Shown piece after piece: positions 17,047 to 25,766 of a stretch of 64,000 nucleotides of DNA (its first letter is position 1; each line of letters begins with the position of its first letter). The position numbers and the translations under genes are program-made. The stretch is from CAXMPK01 sp964195405 (lineage in GTDB: Bacteria > Actinomycetota > Acidimicrobiia > Spongiisociales > ZC4RG35), in the NCBI GenBank assembly GCA_964195405.1, contig CAXMPK010000119.1, positions 1 through 64,000 on the forward strand, given 5' to 3'. The notes under the pieces were generated by a model that did no database searches, was not told the origin of the DNA, and worked only from the letters and a program-made list of their open reading frames with translations.

Positions 17047-18018
17047 AACACCCCGCCTATCGAACCAGTCGTAGACATCGGCCACGGTGTCTTCGATCGG
17101 ACGTGGCTCATGGCCCAACTGCTGATGAGCTTTCTCCCCTGTGATCGGCGGGCAGTGCTGCAAAGCATGTAAAGACCCGCTGGTAAAGGTCAGGGCGCTG
17201 CCGCTCCGTCTGCTGAGGCGGTCGCCGACAGGGCTCCACATCTTTGCCATCCACATTGGCATGGTGATCCTTGGTTTTGGCGTGCCACTCACCTGCTCGA
17301 CGATGGTGGCCAGCTCAGCCATGGTGCAATGGTGTCCCGGGAGCAAATAGTTCTCGCCCTTGAGCCCCCGCGCGTCTGCGGCCAGGATCGAGTTGGCAAC
17401 GTCTCGGGAATCGACCCAGTCGAACCCACCTTCTATCAAGGCTGGGAGTTTGCCCGCGAACAGAGCTTGGAACACTTGGCCCATGTGCGAGGGCACATAG
17501 TCGTAGGGGCCGATGATGCCGGTCGGGTTGACGATCACTGCGTCCAGACCTCGATCGATCACGTCACGCAACACCGACTCACCGGCGGCTTTCGACCGGT
17601 CGTATGCAGGGAGTTGCGGAGCTGTTGCCCGGGCGTGTTCCTCGGTGATGGGCCTGCCGCCGGTTTCGAGGTCGAAGGCATGGACCGAACTGCAGTGGAC
17701 CATCCGTCGCACCCGCCTTTCGAGCGCCGCTTCGGCAACGTTGCGCGCGCCGTCGACGTTGACCCGTCTCACTTGTCCAGAAGCGTCTCCGGCAATGGAG
17801 ATCAGCGCAACAAGGTGGTAGACAGCTTCGGCGCCGTCAAAAGCTGTGAGAAGACTCTCGGGATCGAGCACGTCGCCGCGAACGAACTCAACATCGAGCC
17901 CTTGGAGAGTCGGCCCACGGTGAAGGTCAACGGCTCGCACGGTGCGGTCCTGTTCGAGAAGACTTCTCACCACTGCCCCGCCAAGGAACCCGGACGCACC
18001 GGTGACGACAGTGGTCAT
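17044..18018 (-). CDS. NAD(P)-dependent epimerase/dehydratase (extended SDR)
   Basis: A 324-residue extended short-chain dehydrogenase. The nucleotide-binding TGASGFLGG motif is at residues 7-15, the acidic residue following the second strand is in VDLHRG, and the active-site tyrosine and lysine are in YDRSK near residue 150 with serine in HCSSVHAF. The overall pattern (NPTGIIGPYDY, YLLPGHHCTMAEL) resembles the dihydroflavonol-4-reductase/3-beta-HSD-like SDR group. Substrate is unknown. It follows the VanW gene by 9 bases on the same strand and may be co-transcribed. Confidence 0.88.
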   Translation of the reverse strand: MTTVVTGASGFLGGAVVRSLLEQDRTVRAVDLHRGPTLQGLDVEFVRGDVLDPESLLTAFDGAEAVYHLVALISIAGDASGQVRRVNVDGARNVAEAALERRVRRMVHCSSVHAFDLETGGRPITEEHARATAPQLPAYDRSKAAGESVLRDVIDRGLDAVIVNPTGIIGPYDYVPSHMGQVFQALFAGKLPALIEGGFDWVDSRDVANSILAADARGLKGENYLLPGHHCTMAELATIVEQVSGTPKPRITMPMWMAKMWSPVGDRLSRRSGSALTFTSGSLHALQHCPPITGEKAHQQLGHEPRPIEDTVADVYDWFDRRGV

Positions 18019-18027
18019 TTGGGATCC

Positions 18028-20004
18028 TTAAGGCGTGGTCGGAGGAGGAGTAGAAGTAGGCGTAGTAGGAGTAGTTGTGCTCGGAGGAATTGTTGTGGTA
18101 GTGGTTGTGGTCGGACAGGTGTGCTCCCGACCCGGGATCTTGCACGGATGAACCTCAAAGACCGCAAAAGCCGGTGAATAGCGGACGGCCCATTCCTCTT
18201 CCCTGAGCAGCTCGGTGCCGTCTCTGAGGATGCGTCGGGTCACAGTGACGCTCCAACCGTCTCTTTCGGTCTGAGTCTGGTCTACCTGATTGAGACCGAA
18301 GTTTGGATTCCCCCGGTATTTCGGCGCTCCCGGGCTGGTGTGGGCAAAACGCTCGCTGACGGTGCCCACGACATGAAGGGCATCGGGTCCACCCGATGAG
18401 GCCACCCACCTCTTGGTCTGACCACCACTCTGTTCACCCTTGACGGTTCGTCCATCATTCTCGCCAAAGATGCGAATCGTGATCGAATCGGCCGTGTGAA
18501 TGGTGTCGATCATGATCGCCTTGTTGGTGTTGTTGCGGAACACAAGGTCTGGCGTTGTCCAGTTGATGGTGGCTTCGATCCCCTCGGGATAGCGGCTGAA
18601 GTAATAGGAGTGCGGCTTATGGGTTATGTCTTGGTAGCCCCCCCAAAACACCGCGTTGTACATAGTTGTAGCGAATTGGCTGACACCGCCACCGACTGTG
18701 TCCTTGAGCTCGCCGGCGACGATCGTCCCAGCAGGAACGTAGCCCTTCTCCGATGTGCGTTGTCCAACGAAGCCGTTGACACTGAATTCCTGACCGGATC
18801 TGACTATCACCCCATCCAACCGGTCTGCCATGTTCTGAATGTTGGTCACACGGTCGGCACAACAGGGGTGATAGGTAGTAAAAGATGACACCAGATGATT
18901 GATCCCCAGCGTCTCGAGCTCCTCTGTGGTGACGTCCGGTTCAGCATCCTCGACCAGGGAGAGTTGACCTGTTCGGTTAGTGGAGAGGCCGGCCAGATAG
19001 AGACGCACCGCCGCTTCGTTTTCGTCGATCCTGGTTCCACGGCTACCTGGCTCTATCGAAATACTGTCACCGGAGATGACAAATCTGGCGTTGACTGGCT
19101 CGGCTTCGAAATCGGACCGGAGCGGGACGAGAAACCCGTCGATTACCTCCGGATCGAAAGAGTTGATGATTTGGGGTGAGCCGCCGGCAATGGTCTCGGA
19201 TCGGAACGCTTCCATGAGTTGTTCCGACGTGAGTGTGATGTTGCTGTTGTTGTAGACGAGTTTGATCGGACCGGCGACAAGTGTGTTGGCTTCGAGCAGT
19301 GCCTCATCAATGTCCCCATCGTTTAGCTGAGGGATGATCGTCACGGTGGGGAGAGCGGCGTTGCCGCCATTGTTGGCCAGCATCGCGGCAAGCATGATCT
19401 CCGATGCAGCGTCACGGTCGACACCCGTCCCGGTCTCCGGGTAGATCGGTTGCACCACACTCTCAACCAGCTCGAGCGAACCAAGGCTGGCGGGCATTCC
19501 GATGACATCGGTGTCCCACGTGTCAAAGACATCGGCCATCGCTTGGTTGTCCACCGATCCAGTCAGGTCGAGTTCGACTTTTGAGAAGACATGACCCATC
19601 CACCAAAGGAACTGATAGATGGCGTTGCCCTCGCGGCCAACTGCCATGGCGCTGTCGACAATCGCGAACTCATCGACATCGAATCCGGTGACCGGAGGCT
19701 GGATATGCACCGGTGTACCGTCAAGGGAGAAGCTGGCGGTTTTGGCGAGATGCTCGTCCTCGACCGCAACCATTGTGTTCAACGCCTGGTCCACGGTCTG
19801 TCCGCCAATCTCCGTCCCGGAAACGTCGACTCTGCCCATAACCTCGTCCTGAGAGAAGGCTCGTGTCAGTCCGTAGAAGCTCAAAAGGGCGACGAAAAGT
19901 CCACCGACGATGATGGCAGCTGCCACCAACGGATGTATGCGAAAAAGGAAGCTGTCTTTCATGGATGAGGCCGCCATAATCGACCGGAGGCCGGGAATTC
20001 GCAT
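18028..20004 (-). CDS. VanW family protein with membrane anchor and Thr/Pro tail
   Basis: A 658-residue cell-surface protein. One transmembrane segment near residues 23-45 is followed by repeats of the putative peptidoglycan-binding type (PG_binding_4-like, about 60-370). A VanW domain follows at about 390-545, recognisable by TYHPCCADRVTNIQNMADRLDG (quoted in part: HPCCADRVTN), VGGGVSQFATTMYNA and SYYFSRYPEGIEATI. The last 30 residues are a Thr/Pro low-complexity tail. VanW occurs in some vancomycin-resistance clusters but its biochemical role is unsettled; wall remodelling is likely. Alternative ATGs lie 9 and 14 codons downstream. Confidence 0.88.
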   Translation of the reverse strand: MRIPGLRSIMAASSMKDSFLFRIHPLVAAAIIVGGLFVALLSFYGLTRAFSQDEVMGRVDVSGTEIGGQTVDQALNTMVAVEDEHLAKTASFSLDGTPVHIQPPVTGFDVDEFAIVDSAMAVGREGNAIYQFLWWMGHVFSKVELDLTGSVDNQAMADVFDTWDTDVIGMPASLGSLELVESVVQPIYPETGTGVDRDAASEIMLAAMLANNGGNAALPTVTIIPQLNDGDIDEALLEANTLVAGPIKLVYNNSNITLTSEQLMEAFRSETIAGGSPQIINSFDPEVIDGFLVPLRSDFEAEPVNARFVISGDSISIEPGSRGTRIDENEAAVRLYLAGLSTNRTGQLSLVEDAEPDVTTEELETLGINHLVSSFTTYHPCCADRVTNIQNMADRLDGVIVRSGQEFSVNGFVGQRTSEKGYVPAGTIVAGELKDTVGGGVSQFATTMYNAVFWGGYQDITHKPHSYYFSRYPEGIEATINWTTPDLVFRNNTNKAIMIDTIHTADSITIRIFGENDGRTVKGEQSGGQTKRWVASSGGPDALHVVGTVSERFAHTSPGAPKYRGNPNFGLNQVDQTQTERDGWSVTVTRRILRDGTELLREEEWAVRYSPAFAVFEVHPCKIPGREHTCPTTTTTTTIPPSTTTPTTPTSTPPPTTP

Positions 20005-20066
20005 GGTACATCCGCGAGGTCACCTACCAGAACCCATCTGAGCTGGGTCCAGGTATACGCTCGGTG

Positions 20067-20846
20067 ATGATGATTGTGTCTATCCCTCATGTGATCCCTG
20101 GCGATCCGCTACGTCTTTCTGCTTCGACGTACGTGGCATGGAAAAAGTGCCCGGATTCTGCAAAGGCACGTCTCGAGGGCATCTATGGACCCGATACCCG
20201 ACCGGCTTTTCTGGGCAGTCTCGCCCACCGGATCTTCAGTCGGCACCTGACCGCTGGGCCGATCACGTCCGAGGAGTTCGTCCAGGCTTGCCGGGAGGAA
20301 ATCGGTGGATCGAATCTCAACCACAAGCTGGCAGGGCTGGAGATGAAACCTTCGAGTCTGGCGGGTGTGATTGAGGAGGTCCGGGATCTCTACGAACGCT
20401 TCACAAGGTTGCCGACGGAGGGTTTCGAGGGATCCGAAGTAGACATCGACTACAAGGGCGATGACGCCGTCCAACTCGTCGGAACGGTCGACGCCATATA
20501 TCGAGAAGACCTTGGTGGGCATCGCCTCGTCGACTGGAAGACCGGCGAGTTAGGTGAGCCCGAAAACCAGCTGTTGTTCTATGCGTTGCTCTGGGCTCTA
20601 GACCGAGACGACATACCGTCATATGTAGAGGCAGTGTCGGTGAGGACAGGGGAGCGATATCGCACGGTCCCTTCCAGTGACGACATCAACCGAGTCGCCA
20701 CTGAGGTCGCTGATTTGGCGAACGAGATGCGAAGCGCCTGGAACGAGGATTCCGGTCTGCCAAAGAGAGGAGGGCCCTGGTGTCGATTCTGTCCGATCCT
20801 GAGTGAATGCGACGAAGGCAAGTCGGCGGAGGCCCTTCTCAGATGA
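20067..20846 (+). CDS. RecB/Cas4-like PD-(D/E)XK nuclease with probable 4Fe-4S cluster
   Basis: A 259-residue nuclease-like protein. The N-terminal LSASTYVAWKKCPDSAKARL, GSLAHRIFSRH and the catalytic core YREDLGGHRLVDWKTGE followed by NQLLFYALLWAL match the RecB-like PD-(D/E)XK family (conserved His, Asp, DxK and QLxxY). A cysteine near residue 28 plus C-x2-C-x5-C near 239-248 (WCRFCPILSEC) is the four-cysteine arrangement that holds a 4Fe-4S cluster in AddB and Cas4. No cas genes or helicase are adjacent, so the biological role is open. ATG 20067 is chosen; a GTG lies one codon upstream. Confidence 0.85.
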   Translation: MMIVSIPHVIPGDPLRLSASTYVAWKKCPDSAKARLEGIYGPDTRPAFLGSLAHRIFSRHLTAGPITSEEFVQACREEIGGSNLNHKLAGLEMKPSSLAGVIEEVRDLYERFTRLPTEGFEGSEVDIDYKGDDAVQLVGTVDAIYREDLGGHRLVDWKTGELGEPENQLLFYALLWALDRDDIPSYVEAVSVRTGERYRTVPSSDDINRVATEVADLANEMRSAWNEDSGLPKRGGPWCRFCPILSECDEGKSAEALLR

Positions 20847-20863
20847 TGCGTTGATCCCTATTG

Positions 20864-20894
20864 TATTGATCACTGTCAATACATCGTCTATCAT
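20864..20894 (+). promoter_or_regulatory. arsR promoter and operator
   Basis: TATTGA (20864-20869) and TCAATA (20876-20881) form a perfect inverted repeat with a six-base spacer. A plausible promoter overlaps it: TTGATC (20867-20872) and TATCAT (20889-20894), 16 bases apart. ArsR bound here would block its own promoter. The same element occurs before the cadI-like gene at 11911. Confidence 0.65.
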
Positions 20895-20904
20895 CGACTC
20901 GACA

Positions 20905-21234
20905 ATGGACAATTGCTGCACACCACTCTTCGCCGGGGTGATCAACGATGAAGACGCCACCGAAATGGCACCAGTCCTGGCGGCTTTAGCCGACCCGGTC
21001 CGGCTCCGCGTGGTGTCGATGCTTGCCGCCGCACCCGATGGAAGTGCATGCGGCTGCGACCTCGAAGACCCGCTTGGGCTATCACAGCCGACGGTGTCCC
21101 ATCATCTCAAAGTCCTTCGTGAAGCCGGGTTGATCGAAGGTGAACGACGTGGTCGCTGGATTCACTACCGCGTCGTCCCCGAGCGTCTTGCCGAGATCAG
21201 GGAGGCATTGAGCCCGGCTGGAGTTCTTGTCTGA
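20905..21234 (+). CDS. arsR: ArsR/SmtB-family metalloregulator
   Basis: A 109-residue winged-helix repressor. A Cys-Cys pair lies at residues 4-5, and a second cysteine pair in SACGCDL is near residue 60. The recognition helix is LSQPTVSHHLKVLREAGLI, with the wing GERRGRWIHYRV. Cysteines in these places bind arsenite, antimonite or cadmium in other ArsR subtypes. ATG 20905 is chosen because the in-frame extension upstream would cover the operator. The predicted operator overlaps its promoter, so it should be autoregulated and released by metal. Its likely second target is the cadI-like gene 9 kb away. Confidence 0.9.
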   Translation: MDNCCTPLFAGVINDEDATEMAPVLAALADPVRLRVVSMLAAAPDGSACGCDLEDPLGLSQPTVSHHLKVLREAGLIEGERRGRWIHYRVVPERLAEIREALSPAGVLV

Positions 21235-21256
21235 GAGGCAGCGTGGCCGCTCGCAT

Positions 21257-21976
21257 CTAGCCGGAAATGGCTTTCCGGAATGCGTGGAACAGCTCTCTAT
21301 GTTCGCCTTCCATCCGTTCGGGATGCCACTGCACCCCTAGTGCCCACCAGGCTCCGTCGCAGCGGGCAGCTTCGATTAAGCCGTCGTCGGTCCTGGCTTC
21401 CACGATGAGTTCGGGGGCGAGTCTTTTGATTCCCTGGTGATGAAGCGTGTTGACTTTCGCCTCGCTCGACTGATATAACCCGGCCAGAACCGACTCCGGT
21501 TCGAGTTGGACGACGTGGCGTCGTGCGTTGAGCTCGACCCGGTCAGTGTCTTTGTTGATCAGTTCGTGGGCGGTACCCGAGACCAGGACATCCTGGGCGA
21601 GGGTGCCCCCCAAAGCAACATTGAGAAGCTGCAGCCCCCGACAAATCGCAAGCACTGGCTTGTCTTGAGCTCGGGCAGCCGTGACCACCGCGATCTCAAA
21701 GTCGTCGACGGCTTTGCTGTAACCCCTTGAGCCGTCATTCCCCAAACCGTATGACTCAGGGTCGACGTCGTCACCACCCGAGATCAGCACCCCATCGACC
21801 ATGTCGACGAGACGTTGAGCCTCGTCAGGATCCTGACCGTTCGGAAAGACGATTGGTGTCATCCCTGCGTCGATGAGTGCGTCTGTGTAGAAGGTGGACA
21901 GAGTCTGCAGCGACTCCTTCCCCAGGAAGGTGTCCAGATCTCGTCGCCACGCCGTGACCGCAATGACTGGTCTCAT
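21257..21976 (-). CDS. Class I amidotransferase-like gamma-glutamyl hydrolase (peptidase C26, PuuD-like)
   Basis: A 239-residue hydrolase of the gamma-glutamyl-gamma-aminobutyrate hydrolase type. The nucleophile cysteine is in AICRGLQLLNVALGG near residue 112. The catalytic His and Glu are in VQWHPER near residue 218, and GVLISGGDDVDP is the oxyanion region. In the Puu and related routes such enzymes free glutamate from gamma-glutamylated amines or acids. The ATG overlaps the stop of the upstream FAH-family gene, so both share a transcript. A glutamine-synthetase-like ligase, which would make the gamma-glutamyl substrate, lies 4 kb away. Confidence 0.87.
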   Translation of the reverse strand: MRPVIAVTAWRRDLDTFLGKESLQTLSTFYTDALIDAGMTPIVFPNGQDPDEAQRLVDMVDGVLISGGDDVDPESYGLGNDGSRGYSKAVDDFEIAVVTAARAQDKPVLAICRGLQLLNVALGGTLAQDVLVSGTAHELINKDTDRVELNARRHVVQLEPESVLAGLYQSSEAKVNTLHHQGIKRLAPELIVEARTDDGLIEAARCDGAWWALGVQWHPERMEGEHRELFHAFRKAISG

Positions 21977-22854
21977 TCATCCAACTCCGACTCGTAGTGT
22001 TGTGCCCCGGGGCCTTGTGGTGCCCTGATACCGCGAAGCTCCCAGTCGCCACCCATGGCGGTGGAGAGAACTTCTTCGGAATCACTTGGTTGGGCTCCGA
22101 GTTCTGGTCTGACTTCAATGTCTCCGGACACAATGGTATTCGTTAATTCTCCGAGACCCTCAACTGCAACCGTCACCACATCTCCAGGCTCCACCGGGCG
22201 CGACCCTGCCGGTGTGCCACTGAGGATGACGTCGCCGGGCAGAAGGGTGATGGTGCGTGCGATGTCGGCGACCAGATAATGCATGTCCCACTCCATCTCA
22301 GATGTGCTGGCCGACTGTTTCGCCTCACCGTTGACAAGCGTTTGGATGTTCTTGTCGTGGAAGTCCCAATCGGTCACCAAACCGGGTCCCAGTGGGCAAA
22401 GGGTGTCTGACCCTTTCACCCGCAGCATCGAGCCGGCGTCGGTATCTCTGAAATCGTGCAGGCCATAGTCGTTGGCGATGGTGTAGCCGGCGATGTATTG
22501 GTCTGCGTCGCCCTGGGAGATGTTGAAAGCGGTTTCGCCGATGACGATGGCGATCTCACCTTCGAAGTTGAGGTACCTGCAACGCAACGGTCTGACAACC
22601 ACTCCCAAGTGAGCGTTCAATGACGTCGTTGGTTTGTGGAAGTAGGTGGGCGCCGGCGGCAGTTTTGTCATGAACTCGTCGACCCGGCTCAGATAGGTGA
22701 GGTGGGTGGCGATTATCTTCGTCGGCTCGACCGGTGGGAGATGGATGGCATCATCGATGGCAATCCGCTCGCCATCGTCGGTTACCAATTCGTCACCGTC
22801 ACGATGGACACGGGCGGGGGCGTCATTGAGCAGGATCCTTCGATACTCGGTCAT
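21973..22854 (-). CDS. Fumarylacetoacetate hydrolase (FAH) family protein, HpaG-like
   Basis: A roughly 293-residue FAH-fold enzyme with the metal-site E-x-E in NFEGEIAIVIG, preceded by YFHKPTTSL. YTIANDYGLHDFRD and PGDVILSGTPAG follow, all classic for the family. Members decarboxylate or isomerise ring-cleavage products (HpaG, 5-oxopent-3-ene-tricarboxylate decarboxylase) or hydrolyse acylpyruvates. I prefer the ATG at 22854 (MTEYRRILL); an in-frame ATG at 22929 would add 25 hydrophobic residues. The HpaE-like and HpaD-like genes at 29-32 kb make an aromatic meta-cleavage role plausible. It is divergent from the P450 gene. Confidence 0.87.
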   Translation of the reverse strand: MTEYRRILLNDAPARVHRDGDELVTDDGERIAIDDAIHLPPVEPTKIIATHLTYLSRVDEFMTKLPPAPTYFHKPTTSLNAHLGVVVRPLRCRYLNFEGEIAIVIGETAFNISQGDADQYIAGYTIANDYGLHDFRDTDAGSMLRVKGSDTLCPLGPGLVTDWDFHDKNIQTLVNGEAKQSASTSEMEWDMHYLVADIARTITLLPGDVILSGTPAGSRPVEPGDVVTVAVEGLGELTNTIVSGDIEVRPELGAQPSDSEEVLSTAMGGDWELRGIRAPQGPGAQHYESELDE

Positions 22855-22962
22855 TGCGGGGGACGGTAATCCTGGCCAGGGAAGAAGACCTACCCAGATG
22901 GCTGTTTGCTCGAGGGTCGCTGCAGCCATACCTTGATCGGAGCAGTTCCCACCTGTCCTCGG

Positions 22963-22986
22963 ATTATGTTTAGGTACCTAACGAGC
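22963..22986 (+). promoter_or_regulatory. Palindromic box before the P450 gene
   Basis: TTAGGTACCTAA (22970-22981) is a perfect 12-base palindrome ending 5 bases before the P450 start. Including its flanks, 19 of 24 positions match the minus strand of the aldehyde dehydrogenase/MarR intergenic region (30604-30628). It is a candidate operator for the MarR protein; overlap with a -10 element such as TATGTT or TAGGTA is possible. Confidence 0.55.
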
Positions 22987-24246
22987 ATGCCTCCTGATCT
23001 TCTCCATTCCGATCTTGGCGACCCCAACGCCGACATCACGTCGCACGACACCTATCTGTCGGGATTCCCACACGCCGCGTTCAAGCAGCTCCGCGAAAAC
23101 GAACCGGTCGCCTGGATCTCCGAGGCCGATGGATCTGGTTTCTGGGCTGTGACCAAACACGCCGATGTGATCGATGTGAGTCGCGACTACAAACGGTTCA
23201 GCGCAGCCCGGGGGATACGCATCGAAGACATGGCGGATGACGAGCTCGAGGCTCGACGCACCATGATGGAGTTCGATCCACCCGACCACACCCGTCTGCG
23301 GAGACTGGTCCAGCCCGGATTCACACCCAAGGTGGTTGCCACCTACGAGTCGGCATTCCGGCTTCTGGTGGGACATGTGCTCGATGGTGTTCTGACCGAG
23401 GGCGAGTTCGATTTTGTTACTGAGATCGCCCGGGAGCTGCCGATTCGAATGTTGTGTCGTTTGCTCGGGATTCCCGAGTCAGATGCCGGGAAGATGGTGT
23501 CCTGGGGCGACCAGATGATCTCCAACGCCGACCCGGAGTACACACCAGTGATCATCGACAAGGTGGACACCGAGGAATACCGCCTGTTGCCGTTCCGTGC
23601 CCCGGCGGCCATCGATGTGTTTCGCTATGCCGAGGAGATCGCCCTCGAGCGACGACGCAATCCCGCCGACGACATCATCACCACACTGTTGACAGCCGAG
23701 CCCGATGGAGAGCCGTTGACCGACCTGGAGTTCAAGAACTTCTTCACCCTGATGATGGTGGCGGGCAACGAGACCACCCGGCACACCATTAGCCATGGTT
23801 TGGTTTTCCTGGGCAAGCACCCCGAACAGCTTTCGGCGTGGACGGCCAATCCGGCAGCGATGTCAGAGCTGGCCACCGAGGAGATTCTTCGCGCATCGAG
23901 CGTGACGATGCACTTCCGGCGCACCGCCACCGTCGATACAAAAATCAGGGGTGTGCCGGTGGCTTCGGGTGACAAGGTGGTCATTTGGTACACATCGGCC
24001 AACTACGACACCGACGTGTTCAACGATCCTTTCACCTTCGACCTCGAACGTGAGCCAAACAACCACATCACTTTCGGGACCGGTCGTCACGTATGTCTTG
24101 GCGCATCCCTGGCTCGGCTCGAAGTGCGTGTGTTCTTTGAGGAATTCCTGGCTCGGGTATCCCGTTTTGAGGTGGGCGAGCCAGACCGACTTCGTTCCAA
24201 CTTCATCTCCGGGATCAAGCACTTGCCGGTGAATGTGTGGGTTTGA
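22987..24246 (+). CDS. Cytochrome P450
   Basis: A soluble bacterial P450 of 419 residues. The I-helix oxygen-activation motif is AGNETTRH near residue 257. The K-helix ExxR is in EEILRASS near 299 and the haem loop FGTGRHVCLGASLA has the thiolate Cys at 370. The sequence style (DHTRLRRLVQPGFTP, LERRRNPADDIIT) recalls the CYP125/CYP142/CYP124 group that oxidises sterol or isoprenoid side chains, but the substrate is not certain. It needs ferredoxin and reductase not seen here. ATG 22987 follows the palindromic box by 5 bases and has no clear ribosome site, so leaderless translation is possible. Confidence 0.94.
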   Translation: MPPDLLHSDLGDPNADITSHDTYLSGFPHAAFKQLRENEPVAWISEADGSGFWAVTKHADVIDVSRDYKRFSAARGIRIEDMADDELEARRTMMEFDPPDHTRLRRLVQPGFTPKVVATYESAFRLLVGHVLDGVLTEGEFDFVTEIARELPIRMLCRLLGIPESDAGKMVSWGDQMISNADPEYTPVIIDKVDTEEYRLLPFRAPAAIDVFRYAEEIALERRRNPADDIITTLLTAEPDGEPLTDLEFKNFFTLMMVAGNETTRHTISHGLVFLGKHPEQLSAWTANPAAMSELATEEILRASSVTMHFRRTATVDTKIRGVPVASGDKVVIWYTSANYDTDVFNDPFTFDLEREPNNHITFGTGRHVCLGASLARLEVRVFFEEFLARVSRFEVGEPDRLRSNFISGIKHLPVNVWV

Positions 24247-24250
24247 GACC

Positions 24251-24297
24251 TCGAGCGTCTAACGCCTGGGCGGAATCCCGACCCGTCGCACGCTCGA
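24251..24297. repeat. Inverted repeat between P450 and decarboxylase genes
   Basis: TCGAGCGT (24251-24258) and ACGCTCGA (24290-24297) are perfect reverse complements separated by 31 bases. They lie between the ends of two converging genes and could form part of a terminator, though the long loop makes this weak. Confidence 0.3.
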
Positions 24298-24307
24298 CGT
24301 GTGAGGA

Positions 24308-25696
24308 CTAGCCGATCAGTGTCTTTTCGATGATCTCGATGGCGTGATCGACGTGTTCGGTGGTTGAACGCCGATTGAGGATTGCGAACCGGAGGATGAA
24401 TCGTCCGTCGATGATCGTCGGGGAGAGGTGAACCTTTGCGTCCTGGTTGACCGCCTCCCAGGCAGCTCTTCCGAGTTTGTCGTCATCAAAGCCAAACGCC
24501 ACGATCGAAAGATCGGGTATCCACCGTGGGTCGACACCATCAATGGACGTCAGACGGTCGTAGGCATATCGAGCCAGGTCGAGGTGGGAATCGAGGGGTT
24601 CCCCGAAAGATCTTACGCCATGGAGTTGCAATGGCAGCCAAACGGAGAGCCCCCGGAACGGCCGGCTCAGCTCCGGGCCCAGCGAAGAAATGTCCCGCAT
24701 CCCCAGGTAGCTGTCTTCGTCGCGGAGGTAGGCCCCCCTTCCCTCGTGGGCATCCACCAGCTTTGACTCGTCTCGTGCCAGCAGAGCACCAACTCCAAAG
24801 GGGATCGAAAGACCCTTGTGTGGGTCGAGGGCAATTGAGTCCGAACGGTTGATTCCAGACAATGTGTTTTTGCCACGTTCGGTCAGCTGAAAGAAGCCGC
24901 CGTAAGCCGCGTCCACATGAAGCCACAACTTTTCGGTCGCGGCAACATCGGCCAATAGCTCGAGAGGATCCACGGTGCCGGTGTCAGTGGTGCCGGCTGA
25001 TCCAATGATGAGGAACGGCTGACGACCCGCGGCGCGGTCGGAAGCGATTTCGGAGCGCAACAGACCCACATTCATCCGCAGTTCATCGTCGGCGTCGATG
25101 GTGACGATCTGATCGGTGCGAAACCCGGCCAGGCGCGCAGCCTTGGCCGCCGAATGATGTGTGTGAGTCGTCACGTACATCACACCGTTGGTGAATTCGT
25201 CGCCGAGTTGGGCGACTCGGGCGGTGACGATGCCGGTGAAGTTGGCCGTTGACCCGCCAGAGAGAAGTAGTCCTGATGCGTCCGGTCCCAATTCGAACAA
25301 ACCTGTGAGCCACTCGACGACACCGTGTTCGATGGCTGTGAACCCGGGTGCTGCCGAGGCCACGCCCGTGTAGCGGTTGAGACCGGCCGCGAGGAACTCG
25401 GCGAGGGCTGCGGTGTACATGCCCGAGTTGGGGATGTAAGACATATGGCCGCCGGAGGGGTGAAAAATCCCACTCTGACCTGCCTTGGCGATGTCCTCGA
25501 GGATCGTCGTGAGAGAGCGCCCGACCTCCGACGGTTGCGTTTGCAGATATTCGAGAAACTCTTCGCTCGGGTCGCTTCCGTGAGCCTTCATCGTGTTCGC
25601 CTCGTCGAACCAGTTGGCCAGAAACTGCGCAATCTCGGCGGTCAGCGCTGCTCGTTCCTCTCGGTTTGGCTCAAGCGGGCTGGTCACGAAGAACAA
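24308..25696 (-). CDS. PLP-dependent group II decarboxylase (aromatic amino acid/glutamate type)
   Basis: A 462-residue protein of the group II decarboxylase family. The PLP lysine is in LDPHKGLSIPFG near residue 297. PLP-binding residues appear in LLLSGGSTANFTG (near 148), THTHHSAAKAARLAG (near 180) and LHVDAAYGGFF (near 265). Relatives decarboxylate aromatic L-amino acids (tyrosine, DOPA, tryptophan), glutamate or aspartate; the substrate cannot be fixed from sequence. The start is either TTG 25696 or GTG 25687. An amine product would fit the neighbouring ligase and hydrolase, which could gamma-glutamylate it. It is divergent from the ligase gene by 70 bases. Confidence 0.88.
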   Translation of the reverse strand: MFFVTSPLEPNREERAALTAEIAQFLANWFDEANTMKAHGSDPSEEFLEYLQTQPSEVGRSLTTILEDIAKAGQSGIFHPSGGHMSYIPNSGMYTAALAEFLAAGLNRYTGVASAAPGFTAIEHGVVEWLTGLFELGPDASGLLLSGGSTANFTGIVTARVAQLGDEFTNGVMYVTTHTHHSAAKAARLAGFRTDQIVTIDADDELRMNVGLLRSEIASDRAAGRQPFLIIGSAGTTDTGTVDPLELLADVAATEKLWLHVDAAYGGFFQLTERGKNTLSGINRSDSIALDPHKGLSIPFGVGALLARDESKLVDAHEGRGAYLRDEDSYLGMRDISSLGPELSRPFRGLSVWLPLQLHGVRSFGEPLDSHLDLARYAYDRLTSIDGVDPRWIPDLSIVAFGFDDDKLGRAAWEAVNQDAKVHLSPTIIDGRFILRFAILNRRSTTEHVDHAIEIIEKTLIG

Positions 25697-25766
25697 GGTA
25701 ATCGTGGTTCGCCCGATGTGCCCATCTCGAAGGATCTACGATCAGTTCTATGAGTGTGGGTGAAAT

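Noticed and set aside
18028..18120. Possible DNA repeat element (GTAGTAGGAG-like)
   Set aside because: It encodes the Thr/Pro tail of the VanW protein in frame, so codon bias explains it.
17329..18177. 282-codon plus-strand frame opposite the SDR and VanW genes
   Set aside because: It crosses the boundary of two genes with clear homology and has no family motif or ribosome site.
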